A stretch of 64,000 nt of DNA. It comes from Symbiodinium natans. Its lineage: Eukaryota > Sar > Dinophyceae > Suessiales > Symbiodiniaceae. Location of the stretch: the NCBI GenBank assembly GCA_905221605.1, contig CAJNDS010002092.1, positions 517,108 through 581,107 on the forward strand. The letters run 5' to 3'. The translations under genes were made by a program, and so were the position numbers. Of the stretch, positions 21,607 to 31,053 are shown one piece after another (positions within the stretch are counted from its first letter, which is position 1; every line of letters starts with the position of its first letter). Under the pieces are notes generated by a model that was not told the DNA's origin, made no database searches, and saw nothing but the letters and a program-made list of their open reading frames with translations.

Positions 21607-21767
21607 TTGTGGTTGACAGCGGTCAGGCCATGCCCTCTAAACCCGAAAACCCTGAACCCAAAGCCCTAAACCTTGAACCCTGAACCCTGAACCCTGAACC
21701 CTAAACCCTAAACCCTGAACCCTAAACCTTGAACCCTGAACCCTACACCCTAAACCCTAAACCTAAG

Positions 21768-21898
21768 CGAAACCCATGACTATCGCGTGTATATGCGACT
21801 CCGTCAGCGAGCCCGCGCCCTTGCCCAGGTCTGTCCAGGTCACCCAACGGCCTGGGCCTCGCTCCGGGGGTTCTCTGCGAAGCCCTACGCCCCTTTAG
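21768..21898 (+). CDS. Candidate exon ETHDYRVYMRLRQRARALAQ
   Basis: It follows CCTAAG. More than 40 codons are open, continuing VCPGHPTAWASLRGFSAKPY to the TTTAGGG array. The rich coding composition and length make this one of the better exon calls. The family is unrecognised. Confidence 0.55.
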
Positions 21899-22044
21899 GG
21901 TTTAGGGTTTAGGGTTTAGGGTTTAGGGTTTAGGGTTTAGGGTTTAGGGGTTCATGGGTAGTTGCAAGTAGGGTTCTCAGTATGGTGACGGGAATGTAGG
22001 GCTTTTTATAACCCCCTCTCATGAACCCAGCAGTCTGTCTACAG

Positions 22045-22682
22045 GGTGTAGAAGGGGGTGTGTGGGCTTTTGGGATGTTGGGGTCCGGCACGGAACCAAC
22101 AACCCAAGTGGGGAACCCAGGAGAGAGAAAGGTTCATGGGTACTTGAAAGTTCGTGGGTTTAGGGTTTAGGGTTTAGGGTTTAGGGTTTAGGGTTTAGGG
22201 TTTAGGGTTTTGGGTTTTGGGGTTTGTGGTCAGAAGAATTTCCACCAAACTCGGACAGAACCAGCTACAACTCGAGCTCCCTACTTCTTGTACTGCCAGC
22301 TAGAACAACCCATGACCCTCCAAGCAGGGATATCCTGAACGAAAGGCAGGGCAACTATGGTTAGAATTATAACTGAACACAACGGGATAACTAGGTTTAA
22401 GTAGGGCCATGGGTTTCCTGTTCAGGGTCCAGGGCTTCGTCCGCACAGCCCTGATCCACCATGGCCTGCCCCTTCTTTAGCTTAAGCCCCAAAGCACGAG
22501 CCCTCAACCCCGAAAAGCCTCCGAACCTAGACCCGCAACAGCCCAACCTGAATTCCTAAAGCCTAAACCCTAAACCCTAAAACCCCCAAATTTTGACTTG
22601 AGGCTGGCCCCACTGCCGGACGAGTCGCAGCAGGAGGAGAACGAAACAGTAGATAGAGAGGCCCGGGTCCGGCTACTAGAGG
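22045..22682 (+). CDS. Three-exon chain around a family A intron that hosts an array
   Basis: Exon 22045-22131 (GVEGGVWAFGMLGSGTEPTT then QVGNPGERK) ends AAG|GTTCATGGG. Exon 22325-22359 follows ACCCTCCAAG and reads QGYPERKAGQL, ending TG|GTTAG. Exon 22603-22682 follows TTGAG and continues WLAPLPDESQQEENETVDRE then ARVRLLE to GAGG|GTTTAGGG. All phases agree. The first exon is also open in other frames from 22031. The product is unrecognised. Confidence 0.5.
22132..22324 (+). mobile_element. Family A element containing a TTTAGGG array
   Basis: The left end is GTTCATGGGTACTTGAAAG and the right end is CCCATGACCCTCCAAG. Between them, at about 22159-22219, are nine TTTAGGG units. The element thus looks like an introner into which a telomeric array was placed. 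Confidence 0.6.
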
Positions 22683-23109
22683 GTTTAGGGTTTATGGTTT
22701 AGGATTTAGGGTTCAGGGTTTAGGGTTTAGGGTTTAGGGGTTCTTTAGGGTTCTAGGGGTTGTGCGAGGATTCTTCGGGTAGCCCTAAGCTCTCAACCTC
22801 TAACCCTCTCGGGTGTGCATTAGGGGTGCTTGGGGGCCCCATCCTCTCAACTAGGCATTGCATCCAGATGCACACCACGTTGCTGTCCCTCCCTTACGCC
22901 CAGAACGCCCGAAACCCTAACCCTAACTCCCTTAAGCCCTCCTCCCAAATTGCCAACCCTAACCCCAACCACCCTTAAGCCCTTTCAACCTCTGGAATTC
23001 CTAGGAGCCCCGCTAAACTAGGCAGGCCCTCGGGATATCTTATCTTTGCCCCCATTAGGCTTAAGCGGACCATGCAGTCGGAATATTTTTCAGAGGGTGC
23101 GAAGGGCCA

Positions 23110-23201
23110 TCCTGACCCTAAGCCCTAAACCCCGAACACCGAGCCCTGAACCCTGAGCCCTGAGCCCTGAGCCCTGAGCCCTGAGCCCTGAACCCTGAAC
23201 C

Positions 23202-23233
<32 letters not shown>

Positions 23234-23322
23234 ACTCTCAACCCTCAATCCTCAACCCTAAAACCTAAACCCTAAACCCTAAACCCTAAACCCTAAACCC
23301 TAAAAACCCTAAACCCTAAACC

Positions 23323-23368
<46 letters not shown>

Positions 23369-23395
23369 ACCACAACCCCAAAGTCCCCACGAACC
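23110..23395. repeat. CCCTGAG / CCCTCAA / CCCTAAA array
   Basis: Successive homogenised blocks of variant units (CCCTGAG, CCCTCAA, CCCTAAA, CCCTCAA) lie upstream of the exon at 23417. Confidence 0.9.
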
Positions 23396-23416
23396 CTGCC
23401 GAACGCAGCTCCCCAG

Positions 23417-23882
23417 GCACTGAAGCAGGGCGAGGCAGAGTGCATCCAGGCGCGGAGGATGAAGATTCCTAGACCGGCCTTCGGGTTTGGGGTTTAGGGT
23501 TCCCAAGCCCTAAACCCTAAACCCGAAACCCTAAACCCCAAACCCTAAACCCTAAACCCTAAGCCCTAAGGCCTAAACCCTAAACCCTAAACCCTAAGCC
23601 CTAAGCCCGAAGCCCTAAGCCCGAAGCCCGAAAGCCCGAAGCCCGAAGCCCTAAGCCCTAAGCCCTAAGCCCTAAGCCCTAAGCCCTAAGCCCGAAGCCC
23701 TAAGCCCTAATTAGGGCTTAGGGCTTAAGCCCTAAGCCCTAAGCCCTAAGCCCTAAGCCCTAAACCTAAGCCCAAGTCCCGAAGCCTAACGCGATTCTCA
23801 GGCACTGCGGAAGAATTGCCCACTTCCGCTTCTGTCCCTGCGTGTGGACGGCCGACCCCCGACCGAGGCAGAGAAATTTGGG
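23417..23882 (+). CDS. Two candidate exons ALKQGEAECIQARRMKIP and 23802-23882
   Basis: Exon 23417-23484 (after TCCCCAG, before G|GTTTGG) reads ALKQGEAECIQARRMKIPRP then AF. After a CCCTAAA/CCCTAAG array, exon 23802-23882 follows GATTCTCAG. In the phase that matches it reads HCGRIAHFRFCPCVWTADPR; in frame 0 it reads ALRKNCPLPLLSLRVDGRPP. Both are open, so the join is uncertain. Confidence 0.45.
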
Positions 23883-23908
23883 GTGCAGGGGACGGTGCAG
23901 TGTTGTAG

Positions 23909-24044
23909 GACCCGGAGTAGGCCATTGTTTCATTTTTTTTGGGATTGGGGTTCCCTTACTTCCCCTTTTTTTTAGGGTTGGGGGGTTCCCTTGTAATCCC
24001 CTTAAAACCAAAAAGGGTGCCCTTTTTTTTGCTCCTGGGTCTAG
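23909..24044. mobile_element. Family D repeat copy
   Basis: It has the left end GGACCCGGAGTAGG and right end CTCCTGGGTC, which are inverted, with an internal AAAAAGGGTGCCC. Same family as 2246, 46381 and 59244. Confidence 0.6.
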
Positions 24045-24264
24045 GTAGGGTATACACTAGGCTGGCCCCTTTGGGATGCCGAAATCTGTTCCTTGTTTGG
24101 GTTTCTAAGGGACCCTCTTATATACCCATATGTTTCAAAGGGGTCTAGAGGCCAACCCAGTAGATTATGCAGGTGCTTTTGTTGGGGGGGTCTTTTGGGG
24201 CGTTGAGGGGTTTAGGGCTTTCTGGGGTTTAGGAATTATATGGAGTTTTGAGGGTTTTAGGGTT

Positions 24265-24363
24265 GCTGGTGCACTTAAACGTGGCAAGAGGCCTCAATCC
24301 ACAGACTCCTCAGCTGCAGCTCGGGGTACGACAGAGCCAGCGTCAGAGCCACAGGCGAAGCCC
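24265..24363 (+). CDS. Candidate terminal exon ending QAKP-stop
   Basis: The frame reads LKRGKRPQSTDSSAAARGTT then EPASEPQAKP and its TAA is the TAA of the adjoining CCCTAAA. It is Ser/Ala/Pro-rich with good composition. The acceptor is unclear. Confidence 0.4.
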
Positions 24364-24375
24364 TAAACCCTGCAG

Positions 24376-24502
24376 GGTTTGGGTTTAGGGTTTAGGGTTT
24401 AGGGTTTAGGGTTTAGGGTTTAGGGTTTAGGGTTTAGGGTTTAGGGTTTAGGGTTTAGGGTTTAGGGTTTAGGGTTTAGGGTTTAGGGTTTAGGGTTTAG
24501 GG
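24376..24502. repeat. TTTAGGG array
   Basis: Eighteen clean units follow the candidate terminal exon. Confidence 0.9.
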
Positions 24503-25181
24503 CTGCCAGGGCTCCAGGGCTCAATCCTACCCAAAAATCCCAAGAAGCCCCCCCCCCCCGCCAGAATCGTCGCACCTTAGGGAACGAAATGGCTCCCCCC
24601 TCTCATCACTGAAGTGCACCCCCCACCCCCCCCCCCCCCCTTCCCTTTTGTCATAGTTGGGTACCATTTTGCATTTTTGAGGGTACTTAAACCCCATAAG
24701 GATTAGAACTTGGATTTTAATATTATCCCAAACATGATTTCTAAGGGTACTTAAACCCTATAAGGATTAGACATGGAGTTTTCAATATTATCCCAAACAT
24801 GAACTAGTTCCCCCTCCTGCCCAAACGCGACAGGCTGCAGAGCTCTTAGAGGTGACGACAGGCTTTGGAGCCTGGGAATCTGAAGGGGAAGTGGGGGAGG
24901 GTTTAAGGGGCTTTATTGGGTTTAGGGCTTACAGGGTTTCGGGCTTATAGGGTTTAGGGCTCAAAGGGTTTAGTTAGGGTTTGTAGGGTTTAGGGCTTCC
25001 GGGTTGGGGAGTCAGGATTTCGGGTCTTGGGGTCGAGAAAAAGGGACGCTCCCCCTTATGCTAACATCTCCTTACTATGGATTCTACTAGGGGGTACTGA
25101 AATCCCTATGAAGGCCTGTTAGTAGAAGGGGGAACATCCCAAACCCTACATCCAAGTTCTCCCAGCCCAAGGCAGGCTCAG

Positions 25182-25219
25182 CTTGCCGAACTCTGTGGCT
25201 TACTTGGGTATATGTGGGG
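25182..25219 (+). CDS. Candidate exon LAELCGLLGYMW
   Basis: It follows GGCTCAG and ends GGGG|GTTTACC, the left end of a family C element (25220 to about 25318). It may start earlier (PRQAQ in the same frame). Confidence 0.4.
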
Positions 25220-25545
25220 GTTTACCAAAAGGGGGGGGGGTACCCGTTTTGGGGGGTTCGTATTATCAGGATTCTACCATTTGGGGGTATATCAAGGGGT
25301 ACCCCTCTTCGGGGAAATGCCCGTATTAGCGGCTCATGTGTGGAAGGTTCGAGAGGCAGTTCCGTGTTTCCGCGAGTCCCCCCCTCCCCCCCCCCATCTA
25401 CGCCATCATAACCCTAAACCCTAAACCCTAAACCCTAAACCCTAAACCCTAAACCCTAAACCCTAAACCCTAAACCCTAAACCCTAAACCCTAAACCCGG
25501 CACCCGAACCCTGATCCATTATAAGCCCGGCCAAGCAGAGGCCAG

Positions 25546-25736
25546 GGCATCAACGTAAATGATTTGCGTGCGAGACTCCAGCACTTGGAGGTTCATGGGT
25601 AGTTATAAGTGGGGTTTTAATTTTGTGGTAGCTACACTTATATAACCCTGTTTAGCGTACTTACAACCTTGCTTATAACTACCCATGAACCTCCAAGCAA
25701 GCCCACATCAAACTTTCCATCGGCAACCCTCAGCCC
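25546..25736 (+). CDS. Reading frame split by a clean family A intron
   Basis: Exon 25546-25590 (after GCCAG) reads GINVNDLRARLQHLE. The 107-bp element 25591-25697 has GT and AG ends and near-perfect inverted termini. The frame resumes in phase 0 as QAHIKLSIGNPQP and ends in the TAA of a CCCTAAA unit. Removing the element gives one coiled-coil-like run (LRARLQHLE + QAHIKL). The family is unrecognised. Confidence 0.6.
25591..25697 (+). mobile_element. Introner-like family A, best-preserved copy
   Basis: The flank and left end CTTGGAGGTTCATGGGTAG continues TTATAAG. The right end is CTTATAACTACCCATGAAC then CTCCAAG. These are 26-base inverted repeats apart from the loop. The left seven bases (CTTGGAG) fall in the upstream exon and their mirror (CTCCAAG) ends the intron. 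Confidence 0.8.
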
Positions 25737-26141
25737 TAAACCTCTCGAAGGTCCCTCCAGTGGCCTGTGCGTGCCCTTGCCGACACAGATCGAAGGAAAG
25801 GGGCGGGTGGGGTCGGTGTTAGCATTTTTTTCTTCTCTTTTTCTTCTCCGGGGTTTTTGTATGAAGTCGCCCATTGACTTTGATGATTGTCGCAGTTGTA
25901 GGGTTGAGGGCTTCACCTTTTGGGCATCTCAAGCTTCTGTTCAAGGGGGTCGGCTTGCGGCTTCGGGGATTAAGGTCCCAGAAGCGACAGGCCCCCAGCT
26001 TGAAGCCCCAAAAGGGAGCCGCAAAAAGGACCCCGAATCCCAACACCCTCAACACCTCACAGAAGTGAGGGTTCACCCAGCATAGCCCTAAACCTTAAAC
26101 TTACCCTAACCCTAAACCCTTGGCCCTAAATTCTTCATCAG

Positions 26142-26210
26142 CCGCACATGCCTCCTGCTTCGGGGTCCCGGCTTTGTGTTGGTGGCTTCGGGTGTGGGGT
26201 CTACTTGGAG
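26142..26210 (+). CDS. Candidate exon ending VYLE before a family A left end
   Basis: It follows TCATCAG and reads PHMPPASGSRLCVGGFGCGV then YLE, meeting |GTTCATGGATGG. As at 25590 and 58861 the last codons are TTG GAG. No matching right end is obvious downstream. Confidence 0.5.
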
Positions 26211-26396
26211 GTTCATGGATGGTTTAGCTTTTTTTTGCTTTGAAGCTTTAACCAGATGTAGCTGTAGGTACCTTGCCTGTCACCTTCTCATCCGTGCCTG
26301 TCCCTAAACCCCAGACCCTGCCCCTAAGCCCCAAAGCCTAATCCTGCTAAGTCTGAGAACCACACAGCCCCATCCCAAACCCTGGAACCCGGAACC

Positions 26397-26505
26397 CTAA
26401 CCCTAAACCCTAAACCCTAAACCCTAAACCCTAAACCCTAAACCCTAAACCCTAAACCCTAAACCCTAAACCCTAAACCCTAAACCCTAAACCCTAAACC
26501 CTAAA
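26397..26505. repeat. CCCTAAA array
   Basis: Fifteen near-perfect units lie upstream of the ORF at 26544. Confidence 0.9.
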
Positions 26506-26543
26506 TCCGTTGCCAAACAACGTTTGTTGCCCCTCTTGGCAGA

Positions 26544-26774
26544 ATGGCAATTGTCCAGCAGATCCGATCCAACCTTGATTCTTCGCACTCCCAGCCAAAT
26601 CCGAGCCTTTCTTCGGGGAGTTCGGTGTGGCGTTTGATTGCACCCATTCCCGCAAAGGCTGACAAGAAGCCCGCGGAGAAGAAACCTAAGAGACAGGCAG
26701 GGGCGCAGCAGCCGCCGCAGCAGCAGAAGCCAAGCACAGAGGTTGGCACAAACAATGCGAAACCCGAAGCTTGA
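26544..26774 (+). CDS. Uninterrupted 76-codon ORF, basic/Gln-rich C-terminus
   Basis: It follows CCCCTCTTGGCAG, a strong acceptor, with ATG one base later. It begins MAIVQQIRSNLDSSHSQPNP, has a Lys-rich KADKKPAEKKPKRQ stretch, then QQPPQQQKP, and ends in TGA at the edge of the next CCCTAAA array. This is the longest uninterrupted exon candidate in the array-rich part. It could be a complete small protein or a terminal exon. The family is unrecognised; the tail looks disordered and nucleic-acid-binding-like (inference). Confidence 0.55.
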   Translation: MAIVQQIRSNLDSSHSQPNPSLSSGSSVWRLIAPIPAKADKKPAEKKPKRQAGAQQPPQQQKPSTEVGTNNAKPEA

Positions 26775-27010
26775 AACCCTAAACCCTAAACCCTAAACCC
26801 TAAACCCTAAACCCTAAACCCTAAACCCTAAACCCTAAACCCTAAACCCTAAACCCTAAACCCTAAACCCTACACCCTAAACCCTAAACCCTAAACCCTA
26901 AAACCCTAAAACCCTAAACCCTAATAAACCCTAAAAACCCTAAAAAAAAACCCTAAACACCTAAACCCTAAACCCTAAACCCTAAACCCTAAACCCTAAA
27001 CCCTAAACCC
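26775..27010. repeat. CCCTAAA array
   Basis: About 235 bases with a few indel variants run between two coding candidates. Confidence 0.9.
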
Positions 27011-27036
27011 AAACAGCCCCCTCCCTCCGACGCCAG

Positions 27037-27100
27037 GCGCAGGGGATGAGCCCAAGGAGCTGCTGCGGCTGAACCTGGAGGCTGGCGTCAAAGGGTCGAG
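27037..27100 (+). CDS. Candidate exon AGDEPKELLRLNLEAGVKGS
   Basis: It lies between CGCCAG and TCGAG|GTTTAGGG. Good amphipathic composition. A further candidate (NEAMKQGSAVKPALVSVEAW, about 27481-27540) lies before the next TTTAGGG array. Confidence 0.5.
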
Positions 27101-28136
27101 GTTTAGGGTTTAGGGTTTAGGGTTTAGGGTTTAGGGTTTAGGGTTTAGGGTCTGGCTTTCGGGTTTAGCGCTTAGGGTTTCGGGTTTAGGGCCTCACAAA
27201 CCCTAAACCCCTCTTCTTGCAGGGTTTAGGGCTTAGGGCTCAGGTTTCACTCGAGTCCCTTTGAGGAAGCCTTCTGGGTTCGCTGCTAGGAAGGGTTTTG
27301 GCGTTCCAAGATGTCGTCTGGGTTTCGGGTTTGGCGGCTGCTGGCTGAGGGCTTGTAGAGCTTAGGGGTGTGGTCCTGAGACTTTCGGCCCCAACACCCA
27401 TAGCCCCACATGTTTCAGGAATTTTGGGAATGCTCCTCTACACACCCTAGACGCCTAGACCCAGCCCGGCCCTCTCTGAGAATGAAGCAATGAAGCAAGG
27501 ATCGGCAGTCAAGCCGGCGCTGGTCTCCGTGGAGGCGTGGGGGGGCGGGGGGGGTTTAGGGTTTAGGGTTCAGGGTTCAGGGTTTAGGGTTTCGGGTTCA
27601 GGGTTTAGGGTTTGGGGTTTGGGGTTTGGGAGCCCAGGTGTTTGAGTCTTCATGATTGAGGGCACCAGTAGCGTTCTTTCCGCAGTTTCCACTACGGACT
27701 AAGCCGCCAAAGCTGCAGTTCTTAGCAAGGAATTAGTTGAGTTATGCCCCGCCCCATAACCCTTCAAAGTCCAGAGTACTGTACCTATTCCTAGTTCTCC
27801 ACATACTGAACTCCCTAAACAAACATCTCCGAAGCCGTACTTAGCCCCAAGCACTTCGGGTGTAGGGCATAGGGTGTAGGGTGTAGGGTGTAGGGTGTAG
27901 GGTTTAGGGTTTAGGGTTTAGGGTCCAACATCGGTGGTGACTCCCGAAGCCCTAAACAAAGGAAGCCCCAAAGCTGCACAAGCCCTGAACCCCCAATCTC
28001 TAAACCCTACATCCCTAAATCCCTAAACCCCGAAGCCCTAAACCCTAAATCCCTAAGCCCTAAACCCTAAACCCCTAAATCCTAAACCCTAAACCCTAGA
28101 CCCTAAACCCTAAACCTTAAGAAATTTGCTCCCCAG

Positions 28137-28211
28137 GCTCCACTGCCCGGTTTCACTGCACGAGAAGCGGCTGACGCTCGGGCAAGAGAAGCCCAAACCC
28201 TAACCCTGAGG
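28137..28211 (+). CDS. Candidate exon APLPGFTAREAADARAREAQ
   Basis: It follows CTCCCCAG. Twenty-five codons are open, ending AGG|GTCCC, with a TTTAGGG array at 28226. The last codons use CCCAAACCCTAACC repeat-like DNA. The family is unrecognised. Confidence 0.45.
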
Positions 28212-28225
28212 GTCCCATCTGGCTA

Positions 28226-28425
28226 GGGCTTAGGGTTTAGGGTTTAGGGTTTAGGGTTTAGGGTTTAGGGTTTAGGGTTTAGGGTTTAGGGTTTAGGGTT
28301 TAGGGCTTAGGGTTTAGGGTTTAGGGTTTAGGGTTTAGGGCTTAGGGTTCAGGGTTTAGGGTTTAGGGTTTAGGGTTGAGGGTTCAGGGTTTAGGGTTTA
28401 GAGTTTAGGGTTTAGGGTTGAGGGG
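28226..28425. repeat. TTTAGGG array
   Basis: About 200 bases, mostly perfect, followed by a family C-like segment (28427-28510). Confidence 0.9.
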
Positions 28426-28615
28426 TACCCTTTTTGTGGGTCCCTTTCAGGGGATTCGGTTCTATTTTAGGGTATAACAGTGGTACCCCTATTTTGGGAA
28501 ACACCCATGCAGGTTCCGCAGGACTAGGACTCTTTCATGTTGTTGAAGTGGATTGAACATGGAAATGTATATTAAAGCGAGTGCTTTTTGAGTGCCGGAT
28601 CCAAACTCCCCCAAG

Positions 28616-28709
28616 TTGGAACGGATACCAGATGGCTGGCGGCGGATGTTGGACAACCAGAGCCAGTGCTACTTCTACCTGCACCCGGCCACCAACATCA
28701 CAACATGGG
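28616..28709 (+). CDS. WW-domain exon
   Basis: It follows CCCCCAAG and ends TGGG|GTTAAG. The frame reads LERIPDGWRRMLDNQSQ then CYFYLHPATNITTWG. The first Trp after P-x-G, the aromatic YFY, the His and the T-x-x-T-T-W match the WW fold (GW...YYxNHxTxxTxW), which binds Pro-rich ligands. The second signature Trp is present; the usual trailing Pro would fall in the next exon. It is one exon of a larger, unidentified gene. Confidence 0.7.
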
Positions 28710-29187
28710 GTTAAGGCCCAGCCTGTGGCAGGCTTGGCGGCCCTTGCCGTCCCAAGCATTTAAGCTATTCTGCGGCTTCGACGGCAAACCTTAGCATCAC
28801 AACAGCGGCTCTCCGTTCAAAGGCTTTTCCTTATGCGGTCGCTGCTGTAGCAAGTCGTCATTCACGGAAGGCGGTACGAAACTTTGTTTTGCCGGCCTCT
28901 TTCTCAGCAATTTATGACACCCATCTATTTCACAAAAGCAACCTGCAAGATCATCGAAGTCATCATAGCACTGGTAGGAGTCATGACTCACCGTTTTTCC
29001 ATCATCAACACTCACCATAACCATAGCCACTATCATTATCCCCAACCCTAAGCCCTAAACACTAATCCCCAATCAAACTCTCAACCCTAAACCCTAAACC
29101 CTTAGCCCTAAGCCCTTAAACCTGAAACCCTAAACCCTAAACCCCAGTCCCCCTTGTTGGATGTTCTCGGCCTCCGCCCTAGAACAG

Positions 29188-29226
29188 GTGGGCACGGAAG
29201 CATCGGACTTTCGTTTCGGGCAGCGA
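29188..29226 (+). CDS. Candidate exon VGTEASDFRFGQR
   Basis: It follows AGAACAG and ends CGA|GTCTTT. It could join 28211 and 29686 in phase 0. Confidence 0.35.
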
Positions 29227-29474
29227 GTCTTTCCCCCAAACAACCCTAGACCCTAAACCCTAAACCCTGAACCCGAAGCCCTAAACTCCCCCAATCACAA
29301 GTCAGGGAAGTCGGAGCCCTATAAAAAACACTAGACCCCCTAGAAACCCATCCCTCAACTCTTGCCTATAGGGTTCTTAAAGGGAGGGTGGTTCAGGGGG
29401 GGTATGTAACCCAAGGTTCCAAAAGACTCCCCACTACTCCCTAAGGCTCCCTCAGCTTCCCTAAGGTTCCCCAG

Positions 29475-29648
29475 GTAGCTAAAACCCGAAACCCCAAACC
29501 CGAAACCCGAAACCCGAAACCCGAAACCCGAAACCCGAAACCCGAAACCCGAAACCCGAAACCCTAAACCCTAAACCCTAAACCCTAAACCCTAAACCCT
29601 AAACCCTAAACCCTAAACCCTAAACCCTAAACCCTAAACCCTAAACCC
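29475..29648. repeat. CCCGAAA run grading into CCCTAAA
   Basis: Ten pure CCCGAAA units are followed by about twelve CCCTAAA. Confidence 0.9.
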
Positions 29649-29685
29649 CCCCTTGAGAACACCATAACTTGCGTGTGCATCCGAG

Positions 29686-29762
29686 GACTCCGGGGAGCAG
29701 CGAGTTTGCCGTGGACTACTCAGGCATCCCCCGAAAGCCCTTGAAGCCCTTAAGAAAAGCCC
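29686..29762 (+). CDS. Candidate exon DSGEQRVCRGLLRHPPKALE
   Basis: It follows ATCCGAG; the frame continues ALKKSP into CCCTAAA repeats. The donor is unclear. Confidence 0.35.
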
Positions 29763-29838
29763 TAACTGCCTAAACCCTAAACCTAAACCCTAAACCCTAA
29801 CCCCTAAACCCTGGATGATTCGGGGCCTGAACATGCAG

Positions 29839-30693
29839 GGTGCCCAAACGGGACAACCTGTAGAGAACTGCCCTGAAAATGCCCCCTTACAATCACCAGC
29901 TTGCGAGCTTGCGAGTTCTTCGCAGGGTTTAGGGTTTAGGTTTGGGTTTTAGGGTTTAGGGTTTAGGGTGTAGGGTTTAGGGTTTAGGGTTTAGGGTTTA
30001 GGCGCCTTCTATCCGCTCGTATAACCTTGGAAAGGGGTTATCTTGAGCACGAAATTCACTGCTGGCCTGTAGGTTGGATTCCAGTTCTTCAAATTATGGG
30101 CCTTGTTTGGGTGCCCTAAATATTATGGGCCGCCTGAGAATCGTAACACCAGAAAGGACCATAATGTAGAGAAGTGACCATCTGTGGTTTTTGGGTATGC
30201 ACTAGGTTGGCCTTTGGGATATTAAAATCTACTCCTTGTTTGGGTCTTTTAAAGGGACGCTTTAGTCCACCCCTAAACCCCTAAACCCCCTAAACCCCTA
30301 AACCCCCTAAACCCCCTAAACCCCCTAAACCCCTTAAACCCCCTAAACCCCCTAAACCCCCTAAACCCCCTAAACGCCCTAAACCCCCTAAACCCCCTAA
30401 ACCCCCTGAGCCCCCTAAGCCCCCTAAACCCCCTAAACCCCCTAAACCCCCTAAACCCCCTTAAACCTTAAACCTTAAACCCTAAACCCTAAACCCTAAA
30501 CCCTAAACCCTAAACCCTAAACCCTAAACCCTAAACCCTAAACCCTAAACCCTAAACCCTAAACCCTAAACCCTAAACATATTTTCCAATGGACCCAAAA
30601 GCTGCTCGCCTTATAAACTAGGCCCCTTGATTTTGCAGGCTACGTCTTCCTCTGCGCGGGCGAGGACGGCCTTGGATTTCTTGAGCTTGAGGG
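29839..30693 (+). CDS. Two-exon chain GAQTGQPVENCPENAP / YVFLCAGEDGLGF
   Basis: Exon 29839-29926 (after ATGCAG, to CAGG|GTTTAG) has 29 codons. Exon 30639 to about 30693 (after TTTTGCAG) completes the split Gly codon and reads YVFLCAGEDGLGFLELEG. The 0.7-kb intron has TTTAGGG at its start and CCCCCTAAA/CCCTAAA (30270-30580) at its end. The family is unrecognised. Confidence 0.5.
30270..30580. repeat. CCCCCTAAA 9-mer array then CCCTAAA
   Basis: About twenty 9-base CCCCCTAAA units are followed by about fourteen 7-base CCCTAAA units. Confidence 0.9.
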
Positions 30694-30809
30694 GCTTTTA
30701 GGGTTTGGGGTTTAGGGTTGGTTTAGGCTTGCACTCGGACTAAGTAGATTGGAGTCTCAGGGTCTCCAGGTTACCCACTCAGGCACTCAACAAGTTCAAG
30801 GCCCTGCCT

Positions 30810-31015
30810 AAACCCCAAACCCCAAACCCCAAACCCCAAACCCTAAACCCTAAACCCTAAACCCTAAACCCTAAACCCTAAACCCTAAACCCTCAACGCT
30901 AAACCCTAAACCCTAAACCCAAAACTCTAAACCCTAAACCCTAAACCCTAAACCCTAAACCCTAAACCCTAAGCCCTAAACCCTAAACCCTCAACCCTCA
31001 ACCCTAAACCCTAGA
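30810..31015. repeat. CCCTAAA array
   Basis: Starts as CCCCAAA and becomes CCCTAAA; upstream of exon 31054. Confidence 0.9.
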
Positions 31016-31053
31016 CTCACAGGTTTTAGGGTTTGGGGCTTGCCGGAGCTGAG

